Shown here piece after piece: positions 23,696 through 33,059 of a stretch of 64,000 nt of DNA. Source of the DNA: Harmonia axyridis (lineage: Eukaryota; Arthropoda; Insecta; Coleoptera; Coccinellidae); NCBI RefSeq assembly GCF_914767665.1, contig NC_059502.1, positions 32,072,812-32,136,811 of the forward strand, read 5' to 3'. The notes under the pieces were generated by a model. The model was not told the origin of the DNA. It worked only from the letters and a program-made list of their open reading frames with translations, and did no database searches. How positions within the stretch are numbered: the first letter of the stretch is position 1; the number at the start of each line of letters is the position of its first letter. The translations under genes were made by a program, and so were the position numbers.

Positions 23696-23790
23696 ACAAT
23701 TAAATAACATAGTGGAAATTACTTCGTTTTATTTTATTTATAATGAATTTCCGCCAAGTAAGGACCGAATCCATTAAATGATTTATTATA

Positions 23791-25466
23791 GATGAAAAAC
23801 TACATAAATAAATTTTTTCATCAAAATTCAGTTTGTGCTCCACGAAACGATCAAATAAACACGAATAATATTGGTTGTTGTCTTTATGTCACGTTACTTA
23901 TCTTTGAGTGTAATATGAACTGTAAATTATTTCATTGATTCTTTTCAATCAAAAATGTGTTATTGTGCACAATGATGATCATTTCTATTGTTTCTGTTCT
24001 AAAAGGGAAACTCAAATTCGAAATTTTCGAGGAATTTAATTACCTATTATTAATTTTACTGCTCAAAGCGAATACTTCGATAATGAATAAGTTTCAACTT
24101 TTTAGCTTCTAATCTGGTATATTCATGAGATAGTTCTCACATCGCAAAAATTGGTATTGACTTTACAGTAATAACTTTCTGATATGGTTTAGTGAAATTC
24201 CTACTTCAGAGAGCCCAACTTTTTTCCAGAATTGGCAATACTTGGCAAATAATTAGGACAATGCCTTGAGTAGTTAGAAGTCGGAAGAAATTTAGAGAAT
24301 TGTACGATAGTATTTATTATTTTATTCCTATGACAGAATAAAAGCAAATACCGAACGCAGTATACAAATATAGTGAAAATGGAAGCTCTCGATAACTATC
24401 TATGGATTTCTCACGTTTTCTATAAGTTTATTTATTTATTTTTTTCATTTTCAGTGTTTGGATTTGTGGTTTTCATCCTGTATTCAATAAATGTTCCTCA
24501 TCAATTGAGTTTCATGTTTCCTTAGGTTCAAATGAAATATCTAGTTCTGTGAATAAATTATAATCATAAACAAAATATTGAAAAAAAAAACATTCATTCA
24601 TACACTATAGAATTTCGAACTTATTGATTTGAATTTTCAATGCTGGAATTTTACATTTTGATTTTTAAATGAATGCCCTTCTAAAGAAAATTGATATGTT
24701 CCATTTTTAGACCTCAATAATTATAGAAACAATGAATCAAAATCGGCACTTATTTCATTGATAGCTCTAAACTAATACCTCTATCCTAGGAGAGCTCATT
24801 ATGTTCGCTTGATCTACAGATATCATCAAGCAGAAAAAAACAACTCCTAGGGACAATTAGAGAGTCATTATGATAATCTGCATGTCAAAAAGTAAGTACC
24901 TAGATAAGCTTAATGGTATCGTAATTTTTCGAATAAATATCATTAATCTTTTTACGTTAAACATAAAGCTTGTGCAGAATAGTTCTGATGGACTGAATGT
25001 TTTTATCCCGATTGAACATAGTCGCACATTCGCACTGTCCAACTGAAGTGGAATCAATTAAAGCCAATTATTTCCAATGAATCCAGATCCCTCCGTATGT
25101 GTTCTGAATTACGATTTTCGATTACAATGACGAAAGGACCATCAGTATTGTCTATACAATAGTTTCACATCGACAGACAAATTGGAATTACTAAACTTGA
25201 CGAGGAAATTATGAGAGGACATTGTTTTTTCGGGTGTATCTATGAATATGATCTTTCATTTGTACTATTTCCTCTATTGGAAAAACTTTATTACAATTGC
25301 TTATTCAGAATGTTTCTCAGTTTCTATATATTTCATTCAGAAAATTGTTTTATTATCGACCAAAATTTTCCAGCGGGTCTTGACAGTCCACCCTTATTTT
25401 CATAGAAACTTTCAGATTCCCGGAAAATTTCTGAATGAAAAAACCTCACCAATCCTAGGTACTCAC
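23791..25466. other. No gene recognised; probable PKC intron start
   Basis: AT-rich sequence immediately downstream, in the minus sense, of the PKC splice donor at 25466. No second PKC exon was found here by looking for the GFGKQGFQC continuation. I take it as intron. Confidence 0.5.
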
Positions 25467-25645
25467 CATATAAAGTCCTTGCAGTGAGAACAAAATGTAG
25501 GTTGTTTGAAAAACCTAGGTATAAACGTATGATCCTTGATATTGTACACATTTTTCTTTTTCAGAGCACCCTTTCTGCCCCTAAATTTGAATCCGAATTT
25601 AGAATTAACATCCACATCTTCGGTCATATTGTCCTCTTCCGCCAT
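25467..25645 (-). CDS. Pkc53E: Conventional protein kinase C, first coding exon
   Basis: This exon encodes the N-terminus of a calcium- and diacylglycerol-dependent serine/threonine kinase. From the ATG at 25645 the first 16 residues are acidic. Residues 24-33 (RKGALKKKNV) are the autoinhibitory pseudosubstrate. Residues 38-60 start the C1A zinc-binding, diacylglycerol-binding domain: His39, then twelve residues, then Cys52 and Cys55 within FKQPTFCSHC and KDFIW. The exon ends inside the Trp60 codon at a consensus donor (GTGAGTACC on the minus strand), so the intron is phase 2 and the next exon should begin G-GF.KQGFQC. That exon was not recognised, so the intron probably runs beyond the left edge. 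An upstream in-frame TTG exists, but the ATG is the better start. The symbol assumes the orthologue of the fly gene; another classical PKC paralogue is possible. Confidence 0.88.
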
Positions 25646-25780
25646 TCTCAATAATCGGTTATTTCAATAAAGAAGAAATGAAATCGTGCAGTATTCAAAT
25701 CCGTGACGTCATGAAACGCACGCGAAGCGAACTCCCCGAAGCACCACAGAACACTGAAACAACTGCTGCCGCACGGTCAA
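25646..25780 (-). promoter_or_regulatory. Putative 5' UTR / core promoter of the PKC gene
   Basis: The sequence just upstream of the PKC start codon rises in GC and CpG content. It contains a TGACGTCA site and, near 25757 on the minus strand, a TTTCAGTG that resembles an insect initiator. No TATA box is obvious. The transcription start is inferred, not seen. Confidence 0.45.
25704..25711. promoter_or_regulatory. CRE palindrome TGACGTCA
   Basis: A perfect 8-bp cyclic-AMP response element, 58 bp upstream of the PKC start codon. CREB/ATF proteins bind this site in animals. Its position beside a signalling-kinase promoter makes function plausible, but that is inference. Confidence 0.5.
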
Positions 25781-26000
25781 ATGTCAATATTCAGGTATGG
25801 GTATGAGCTGGTTGTGTATTGAAGGCCGTATTTTAGGTGCAACAGTTTGTGGGTCGATTCCCGTTCGGCTCTGCTGTTCGGCACCATCTGAGCTGTAAAG
25901 ATTCCACGCGCGACCCGATCTGCAGGATGATCGTGGACTGCAGAGCGAGTTATTTTGGAGTTCCTCATAGATTCTGTCGGGAAACTACAGGCAATAGGTG
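25781..26000. other. GC-rich block upstream of PKC
   Basis: This sequence is clearly more GC-rich than the window. A minus-strand frame of 63 codons (25777-25968) is open but matches nothing I know. It may be proximal promoter, an untranslated upstream exon of the PKC gene, or an exon of a divergent gene. Tandem CpGs occur around 25907-25918. Confidence 0.3.
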
Positions 26001-26289
26001 ATTCGAAAAGAAATTATAGAAATGCTTTTTGACGCTTAACACAGTTGACCTTTGAGCTCACGAGGTGTTTTAGAGTTATTTGTCGTTTAGTTTCTTCACA
26101 GTCCTCCATTCTGTCAGTTCATCGCAAATATTTTTTGCGATTTTTAGGATAAATAAAGCATCCAACAAAAAATGAGCGTTCGTTCATTTATACGTCAATT
26201 AGGCGATTGGAGACCACAGAACTCTGATTTTGATTTGGTAAAAAAATAAATGAATGTAAACACTTAATTCTTTCCACAGATTTTATTAT

Positions 26290-26333
26290 TTACGACAATT
26301 GTTTCGCCGTCTAAGCGGCTTCATCAGGGTTAC
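26290..26333 (-). ncRNA. Degenerate hammerhead-ribozyme-like motif
   Basis: On the minus strand, CTGATGA (26327-26321) is followed by an extra A and a GCCG/CGGC stem II. GAAAC comes next, then AATT and GTC. The core and the minimal stem III match the palindromic copy at 23655-23695, but stem I is poorly paired (only the first pair is clear). It sits downstream of the endonuclease in the coding direction, as expected for the terminal repeats of Penelope-like elements. Confidence 0.5.
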
Positions 26334-26480
26334 ATTGCAAAGTGCTATATATACACAAAAATGAGAGTGCCTATGGAGCAATAAAATGTTAATTTATGGA
26401 TTCTTTGATGGGTCAACGGTCTTCTCGGTTCGGGGTACTATATTACTTTATTTGTTGTAATTTGGAATTTCCAAAAATTT

Positions 26481-26780
26481 TTACTTAAAGATGTTCAAAA
26501 GCGGAGACTTATTTACATCTGTTTGGGAATTTAGCAAAATATGTCTCGAATTGTACCTGTCAATCTCTAGTGATTCTAGTAGATTCAAACGGTGGCTTTT
26601 ATTTTCGGTATAGAGTATTTTGTAATTATAATTGGAATTATGTCCGGTTTCTGATAAATGATCTGCATATAACGAGAAAATGTTATCACCAATGTGACTC
26701 CTTTGGTGTTCGTGAATCCTTTTCTTGAAGTTTCTTCCAGTTTGTTTATTTTTTACCAGATCAATATGATTTTCCACCAA
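26481..26780 (-). pseudogene. Penelope-like element GIY-YIG endonuclease C-terminus
   Basis: The minus-strand frame of 99 codons reads KQTGRNFKKRIHEHQR, then SLYADHLSETGH, then KILYTENKSHRLNLLESLEI, then an ILN-like end. This order (GQTGR.F..R..EH, ...F..HL...GH, ...I.......L...E..EI) is that of the C-terminal GIY-YIG domain of Penelope-like polymerases. The catalytic arginine of QTGRNF..R and the late glutamate (LESLEI) are present. The N-terminal GIY and YIG strands are missing because the element is truncated just upstream. The domain would nick target DNA for primed reverse transcription. It is inactive as it stands. Confidence 0.8.
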
Positions 26781-26814
26781 GTAAGGACTGAATCAATTAA
26801 ATACTCTGATTTTG

Positions 26815-27452
26815 CTTGAATTTTTATGGTTCTAATGATGCTATCTACACAAAATTTTGTATGAAGCTTGAAATACTTATTCTATAAATATACAGTCTCA
26901 ATCCGATCCGAACGGTAATCACGGAAATATTGAGTATTTCTTTTCAATTATCTTCTTGAATATTGGATGAGGATGGTTACAAATTTTTGACTCACCCTGT
27001 AGAACTGATACAGCGCATGCAATAATAGCCATGAATATGCACTGGAATTTTTTTCGCCCTGACTCTGGTAGACCATTAACTATAATTTGACTGGAATTAA
27101 TTTTGAAAGAAAAGGTCAATAAATAGCGTCGTTCATTCAACTGAAAGATAGTGCCTTCCAAACTTCTATATCTCACAAATTGGTTCGTACCAATTGAAAC
27201 CATTGTTAGTACACGAAACGTTTTGCCATTCGACTTACCTATAACAAAAACCATAAACTTTCTGGAAAATATCATTTACCTAAAGTTTCATGAAACGCAT
27301 CGTAATGACTAATGAAACATCTTCTCAAGATGCCTATCCGATGCGGATGTAGGCGATCATCATGACAATACATATATCTTTTTCTAAAGAGTTATTTATT
27401 TTGTACTAGGCAAAGACGGGTCATTCAAATAAAAACAATCATTGTTCATGTA
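26815..27452. other. No gene recognised; one 118-codon frame
   Basis: A minus-strand frame at 26919-27275 has a hydrophobic stretch near its C-terminal third but no motif I can name. A CTCACCCTGTA phrase at 26991-27001 inside it is the end of a TA-CAGGG-type inverted-repeat element, so part of the frame is transposon-derived. I would not call it a gene. Confidence 0.35.
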
Positions 27453-27497
27453 CATCTATATATTTCGGTGCATACAATTTGCTCCTTCATCAGGATG
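27453..27497 (-). ncRNA. Possible third hammerhead-like motif
   Basis: On the minus strand, CATC precedes CTGATGA. After an extra A, a stem II of GG.GCA pairs with TGC.CC across one mismatch. GAAA follows, then a very short A/T stretch and A, then GATG, which pairs perfectly with the initial CATC as stem I. Stem III would have at most two base pairs with a 2-nt loop, so activity is doubtful. It may be the terminus of another Penelope-like lineage. Confidence 0.35.
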
Positions 27498-28639
27498 CTA
27501 AAAATAATAAATCCATTCTTAGAGAGCCTCACGTGAACAATAAATGTAGATATATTTTTGCTATATCTAATCTTGGAATGTTGTTATAGTAACTCTTTTG
27601 AGTAGACAAAGTGACAATTCAACAGCAAGGGTAGATAAAATGTTTCAACCTTTTTTTATTCAATTAAATTCATGAATTCAAAAACATAAATTGGAAGGAT
27701 TAACAACAAGTGTAATTTTCAATTAAAATTATTAGAAACATCTATTTTTGGAACATCACAGCTTGTACTCGTTTGCTCAGAAACTTGAACCGATTGATTT
27801 TCAGGTCCACCAAGTATACATACTCGGAAACAGCGATCTTATTGCCATTGACAGTTCAATGTTAGAATCTACAACAGATCAGCATCAGAGTTTGCCAACA
27901 TGGTTGCTGAAAAACAACGGAAACAATGTCTGGTGTATATTTCTTAATTCGGTAGTTTCAGAAAATCTGCAATTTGTTAGGACATCTTATACAGGTTCCT
28001 GCAATAGTACGTAAGGCTTCTATAGCTGCCAAACCAGAAGTTTTAGGAATTTAGTTGAAAAGCATTTCCCTTTGTACTTTCAATTCTGCATCTCTTTAAA
28101 TTATTTTCTGATATACAGGGTGTTCATAAATAAAATTATTCCACAAATGGTTGGTTTTTTAAATGGAACACTCCTTATATTTTTGCATATTTTCAATGCT
28201 CTTCAATACCTCTATCATGATGCAAAATCAGAAAAAACTGCAAAATTTGGACGAAACAGTAGTTCGGTAAAAGCTCTTTACCGATTTTCAGAAGCGATAG
28301 AAACATGAATTTGATCAGAATTTCTTTCAACTTAAGAATTTGCCTAGTCATCGTTCATAAATGATCAACCTCTTTTATACAGGGTGTCTGCTACAATGTC
28401 CAAATATGAAGAATTTCAAATTGTTTTTTTCGAGTGTTTCAAATGTAACACCCTGTATTTTTTTCCATGATGATGTACACAGTTTAAAACCTTACATTTT
28501 TTCAAAAGTAACCTGCTTTATTGCAGGACCCTGTATACAATATATTCCAACTGGTTGAGTTATAACTTTTTGCTGTCGCAATTCACAAAAAAAAATACTA
28601 TGAGGTACGTTTTTAGAGCATAAGGCAATTTTCTTTCTC
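27498..28639. other. No gene; fragments with TA-CAGGGTG ends
   Basis: Short element ends TACAGGGTGTTC (about 28115), TACAGGGTGTCTGC (about 28378) and inverted CACCCTGTA (about 28450) show pieces of inverted-repeat transposons. The plus-strand frame at 27748-28014 has no recognisable domain. Confidence 0.4.
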
Positions 28640-29100
28640 AAAATTTCCCAGGAACTCACTGCATTTTTCTTGTCATTAATACAAAACGTTTTATCCTGCT
28701 TGGTTTCAGTACACGCGATTTTCTGTCGTCCACATTAAACACTTCTAACTTGTCTAATTTTTCGGACCTATTCGCTCCATGCACACCAAAAATAGCAATA
28801 ACCTTCATAAACAAATAAACTTCAGGAGGTTCTGGCAGAAATTTAATCTGACTCCAGCAGTTTGGACTTTTTAGTTTTGTATTCTCCACTTTTCCAGTAA
28901 CTTGCTGAATTTAGAAATGTCACAATTTTCATACACCAACAACGACCAACAACGCTTTCTTCAACTTTTCAGAAAAATACGCCATCAGAACTTTTTCACC
29001 CACGCCATTGATATTATTGATGCTTTCCCACCTTTTAATAGACTGGTCCACCTTCTCAATCATCCTAGATTTTTGGTACAATAATAAAATTTCTGCTTCC
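28640..29100 (-). pseudogene. Crypton-type tyrosine recombinase remnant
   Basis: Minus-strand reading gives EKVDQSIKRWE near 29070, EKVLMAYFSEKLKK near 28995, a decayed bridge, and then KFLPEPPEVYLFMKVIAIFGVHGANRSEKLDKLEV ending near 28740. The pattern EN.L.AYF.EL...., ...YL..KV.LIFG..GA.R..EL..L.V.D is that of insect Crypton-like transposon proteins. The arginine in the GA.R..E block would be a catalytic residue of the tyrosine recombinase fold. Frameshifts and stops occur between the blocks, and the catalytic C-terminus (H..R...Y) was not found. The assignment is from motif order only. Confidence 0.55.
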
Positions 29101-29525
29101 AACATTTGATGGCAGGTTTTCTAATTCATTATTTTGGTTAATTCTCGTCCGTACATTTCGTATTTGCAGAAATCGCAATGAAATATTTGTTTTACATTTC
29201 TTGACAGAGTAACACATAACGGAGCAACACTGTTGCGGTTTCTATGTAAGAAATTACAATTTCCTCTGAAATTTTATTATTATACCTGAATTAGAAGTCT
29301 GGCTTTAAAAAAATCTTCTTTAGGCATCCTGGCCGTCTTCGACCGAAGATTTTCTCTTGTAAGATGTATACAGCAATCTGTATCATCTTTCATTCCGCAG
29401 ACTCACTTAGCCTTATCTTCGAAGTATTGTAAAAGAAATGAACTAATTTGTTAAGATTAATTCTAACTATATTATATAACAATTTTCAACTCTAGATCAT
29501 TATTTTAATATTTTTTATGGCCGGA
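29101..29525. other. No gene recognised
   Basis: AT-rich sequence without recognisable motifs or repeats. Confidence 0.4.
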
Positions 29526-31125
29526 ATTGGTTAAGATATTGATGTGGACGACGTTTATTTTCAACAAGACGGCGCAACGTACCGCACAAACAATGAAACT
29601 ATCACAATTTTGCAACAAAAGTTTGTTATTTTTCGAAAAGGTGATCACAATTGACCACCGAGATCTCGTGATTTAACACCTAGAGAAATTTTTATTCAGG
29701 GTCACATGAAAGACTAGGTATACAGGGTGTTTCATTGGGAAACGGATATACTTCACAGGTACATAGGTGGCACCAAGGCGGTTCTGGAGATACCCCATTT
29801 ATTGGGTCCTACTGTCTTCGTAGCCGAGATACAGGGTGTTTTATGAATTTTGCCCGTTTAAGCCCCTTTTAACAATGAATTATCAAAAATATTGAATCCA
29901 TAATTATTTCAAGATTACTTTGTAATTCATTTTTACATTGGCTTCTTGCTTTTTATAGCTGTATAACATTTCAGTTTCTTTTTATTGAGTTACTCTCTCA
30001 GTCTCTCGTCGTTTCTCATTACTGCACAAATTTTCAACGAAAACATGAATTTTTTAAGAATTTGGTTTGCTGGAAGTGGTTTGAAGTAACTTTTAGTGAT
30101 TAATCTACGAGTTAGTTATTGAGATCATAGTCCTCTTTCGTGTGTGAAGTCTGTTGTCTTTCAGCAGAGCTTTTCACTACTGGGAATAATCATAAAATAT
30201 CGTATTCAATCAAGTAGGTTGACAACCATCACTTTGACAAAAGACCATTGTTGTTTATAATAGTTTAGATTAATTCATTATTTTGTTCATAATTGTTTCA
30301 AAATATACTATATCAACCTAATGCAACTCAATTCTCAATAAATAAAAACTGAAATAGTATACAGCTATAAAAAAAAACCAATGTAAAAATGAATTACAAA
30401 GTAATCTTGAAATAATTATGGATTCAATATTTTTGATAATTCATTGTTAAAAGTCACTTCGAACCACTTTCAGGTATCCAATTTCTTAAAAACTTCACTT
30501 TTACGTTGAAAATTTTTGCAGTAAAACTGAAAAATTTGAAGTACACGTCTCAGTTTAGTTTTTAGTGGTGTTACCGAATATAAAAACAGATTTTCAAAAT
30601 TCCGATGTACAGGGTGTTTTTTCGAGGATTCAAACGATTCATAATTTTTTGGTAACCCGGACCTGAATTTTCAAGGCGGTTATTGTATGTTACGTTTGGG
30701 CTCTCAATTAGGAACATATTTCCCAAATATGAAGAAAATATACCGGGTGGTTCGTTTGATATGGCCTCAGAAAGAAACGGGTGAAATTCATAAAACACCC
30801 TGTATCTCGGCCACGAAGACAGTAAGACCCAATAAATGGGTTATTTCCAGAACCGCCTTGGTGCCACCTATGCACCTGTGAAGTATTTCCGTTTCCCAAT
30901 GAAACACCCTGTATACTAATGCTCCACAATCGATTCAATACCTTGAAGATGAAATTCGTGCAGTTATCGGGGACATACAACTGCAAATGAGCGATTGGAC
31001 AAGGAAAATTTCGTGAAAAGGATATGGTGCTGGAACCGTAGCCGTGGCGACCATTTGGCTGATATCGTTTTCCATCGTTATGCCAAACCGTTCTCTTTAC
31101 AGTGAAATAAACTGTCCTTTCGACA
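29526..31125 (+). pseudogene. Tc1/mariner-superfamily transposase split by an insertion
   Basis: Before the insertion the sequence reads DIDVDDVYFQQDGATYRT, then PPRSRDLTP (third acidic residue region), then a GHMKD-like block. After the insertion it resumes TNAPQSIQYLEDEIRAVIGDI, then CRNRSRGDHLADIVFH-like residues, matching the C-terminal tail of the same kind of protein. Rejoined around the TA target the phrase is continuous in sense, so the 1189-bp element at 29723-30911 landed in a transposase gene. Stops and small indels occur on both sides. Confidence 0.75.
29723..30911. mobile_element. Long inverted-repeat element, TA-CAGGGTGTTTC family
   Basis: The ends read CAGGGTGTTTCATTGGGAAA and the complement, with TA at 29721-29722 and 30912-30913. 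The outer arms are about 130 nt. Inside, further inverted pairs nest: one from ACAATGAATTATC (about 29871) to GATAATTCATTGT (about 30455), and another based on GGAAGTGGTTTGAAG. There are thus at least two insertion or foldback events inside one element. No open frame resembles a transposase, so it is non-autonomous. Confidence 0.8.
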
Positions 31126-31517
31126 AATAACCATCAATTATGGTATCTCCTAAAATATACTTGTTTTATGTATATCGAAATGAAGCCTCTTATTGGAAAA
31201 GCGAAAACTCTATACGTATATCTGCCAATGTAAAATTCCCTGCACCTCAATATCTCGGATTTAACATATAAATTCCTGATTGAACTTGGTGCAGATCGTG
31301 GTATTTGGTTGTCAGTCAGTCGATACAGATTTCAGATCTTCTAAATAATATACAACAGGCAAAAGTGAATTTTCCAGGAACTGTCAATTGAGGTTTTGAG
31401 AGAGCTGAATTAATTAAAGGAAACGAATGATTAAGGTGCACATGGAATTTGGTCACTGTTTCGTAGCCAATATTTGCACTATCGCAGATTCCTTATGTGC
31501 TCACTGAAATCAGGTAA
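31126..31517. other. No gene recognised
   Basis: AT-rich spacer between transposon remnants. No motifs were seen. Confidence 0.4.
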
Positions 31518-32035
31518 GGGGTTGTCCATTAATCACGTGATATTTTTTTAGCATTTTTTAACCCCCCCTTCCCCATTGGTGATACGTAGTGAGGTTTAAG
31601 ACCACCCCCCCTCCCCCTTCTCAACATCACGTGTATTTTTAGTACCTACAACGAATCTTAAAATTTTCTGAATATTATCTTAATTTAAATACAGGTATAA
31701 ACTATAATCTTTCTTCTGAAATTAAGGACCATAATAAAAATGTCTACACTAGGTTGCAAGTTTTTTTGATTGCCATAACAATAATAATAAACGAAGAGTG
31801 TAATCATAGTAAAAACATGTATTGTACTAGTACATGAATATATTTAATGTAGTCGAAGTCACTACACGCCGCGCCGTGCCGCTTAATATTTGTTTAAAAA
31901 TCGCGCGTTTGACGAAAAAATAAATACACGTGATATCTTACTACACCCCCCCCCTTCCCCTTGTGATATTTTCGTGATTTTTATCAAACCCCTCCCCCCC
32001 CCCTTTCAAGCCTCACGTGATTAATGGACAACCCC
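31518..32035. mobile_element. Harbinger-type MITE with TAA target duplication
   Basis: The termini read GGGGTTGTCCATTAATCACG and its complement, flanked by TAA (31515-31517 and 32036-32038). C-runs of 7-10 nt occur near both ends. A 3-bp TAA/TTA duplication and G-rich terminal repeats are characteristic of PIF/Harbinger transposons. At 518 bp with no open frame it is non-autonomous. It could be mobilised by a Harbinger nuclease such as the family fossilised at 11446. Confidence 0.8.
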
Positions 32036-32095
32036 TAAATATCCCATATCCCCTTACTGCATGATTTTTTCAAAATCAGTAAAAAAAGATATATA

Positions 32096-32696
32096 CAGGG
32101 TTTGAACTATTTAGAGGAGCATTAAGGGATATCGAAAACCGTTAGAGATACAGGGTGGCTTAAACAACAAAAAAGTTGCATTATTTAGGGATTAGTGTGT
32201 TGGTGTTAACAGATTCAAAATATCTCCAATGGTTCCCGAGATATCTCAAATATTCTAATGGTGTCGTCAGATTTTTACTGTTTTCCATTGTTTCAGATAT
32301 GCGATACTCAATTTTTTTCTTATGGACTCCATATGGGTTTTCCTTATGAGCTGATAAAAAAATACGAATTCAACAATGTATCACAATCTACAAAAATATC
32401 GAGTCTAGGTACGCGAATTTGAAGAGTTGTTATGTGAAATCATCACTTGACTATCGTGTCTCTGAAACAACGGAAAACAGAAAAAATTGAAGACACCATT
32501 AGTATCTCTATATTGGATAATGGCTATAAACCAAATTTAGTGAAGTTGTCTCCAAAAACAAATGAGTTATACAGACAAAAAGAAAATCTCCAGTTTCAGT
32601 TTTTTCGAGATATCTCGAGAACCAATGGAGATATTTCGGATCTATTTACACCAACACACTCATCTCTAGATAACGCAATTTTTTTGTATTCAAGCA
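32096..32696. mobile_element. Inverted-repeat element, TA-CAGGG family, right end lost
   Basis: The left end has TA then CAGGGTTTGAACTATT, and a second TACAGGGTGG lies 55 nt inside. Right-arm complement is seen around 32590-32690 (GAGATATCTCGAGAACCAATGG, GTTGGTGTTAACA-like). The outermost right end is missing. A closely related left half lies at 44584-45060. The frame at 32447-32821 is arm sequence read through, not a gene. Confidence 0.65.
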
Positions 32697-32871
32697 AGAA
32701 ACTGAACCAACATAAGTGTCAAAATATGCTATTGCTTGAAAACAGCTGTGGGCCTGAAAAACTTCAAGTTGGAAAAATGAAAGATATCATTAAATTAACC
32801 CCAGAGAATCTGAAAGGATGAATTTAACGTGAATCAAATGAAAAAAGGAAGAAGCCCAAGATGTAGATATA

Positions 32872-33059
32872 ACGAGTGTTCTTTAAAATTCGTGGTCAAC
32901 AACGACGAACGCTTAGCTTGTACCATATTCTTCCCAGATTCGAAGTATTTGAACAATAGTTAGTGATATGGTACAAGCTAAGCTCTTCTCGTTGTCACAG
33001 AAAATCAACTTGAATTTCTCCACAGCACTCTTGACCACGAATTTAAATGAACGCTCGTT
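32872..33059. mobile_element. 188-bp MITE with TA duplication, derived from the 50721-52029 transposon
   Basis: The ends are ACGAGTGTTC...AATTCGTGG and ...CCACGAATT...GAACGCTCGT, flanked by TA (32870-32871 and 33060-33061). The centre is the TAGCTTGTACCATAT palindrome shared with 5841-6007. Part of the left arm is deleted relative to the right. The match of both ends to the coding element at 50721-52029 indicates an internal-deletion derivative. Confidence 0.85.

Larger units (their letters stand above)
23543..23778. mobile_element. Palindromic Penelope-like mini-element with 12-bp target duplication
   Basis: The core is a perfect palindrome with zero spacer: 104-nt arms at 23537-23640 and 23641-23744. 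Each arm carries a hammerhead-like motif. To its right is a tail containing CCAAGTAAGGACCGAATCC, matching the end of the Penelope-like insertion at 26233-26802. The direct repeat TGATTTATTATA occurs at 23531-23542 and 23779-23790, which reads as a 12-bp target-site duplication. It therefore looks like a genuine insertion rather than an assembly fold-back. There is no protein-coding sequence. It must have moved in trans, presumably using a Penelope-like reverse transcriptase. Confidence 0.75.
26233..26802 (-). mobile_element. Truncated Penelope-like element with 12-bp target duplication
   Basis: The insertion lies between direct repeats ACTCTGATTTTG (26221-26232 and 26803-26814). On the minus strand it contains a 5' tail with GTCCTTACTTGG, the C-terminal GIY-YIG region of a Penelope-like polymerase, a non-coding segment and a hammerhead-like motif. 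It ends in an A/T-rich tail. Short inverted similarity between its two ends (TTGATYTGGTAAAAA) is visible. Penelope-like elements use a telomerase-related reverse transcriptase fused to GIY-YIG endonuclease. The reverse transcriptase itself is missing here. Confidence 0.75.

Noticed and set aside
23545..23740. Rho-independent-like terminator or CRISPR-type repeat
   Set aside because: The sequence context is eukaryotic, the palindrome is far too long and lacks a spacer, and a retroelement explanation with a target duplication fits better.
26919..27275. 118-codon minus-strand frame as a novel gene
   Set aside because: It contains a CTCACCCTGTA element end, has no recognisable domain, and its codon use looks like the surrounding AT-rich DNA.
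32447..32821. 124-codon plus-strand frame as a gene
   Set aside because: Most of it is the right arm of the inverted-repeat element at 32096-32696 read through. The complementary left arm gives similar open stretches by chance.
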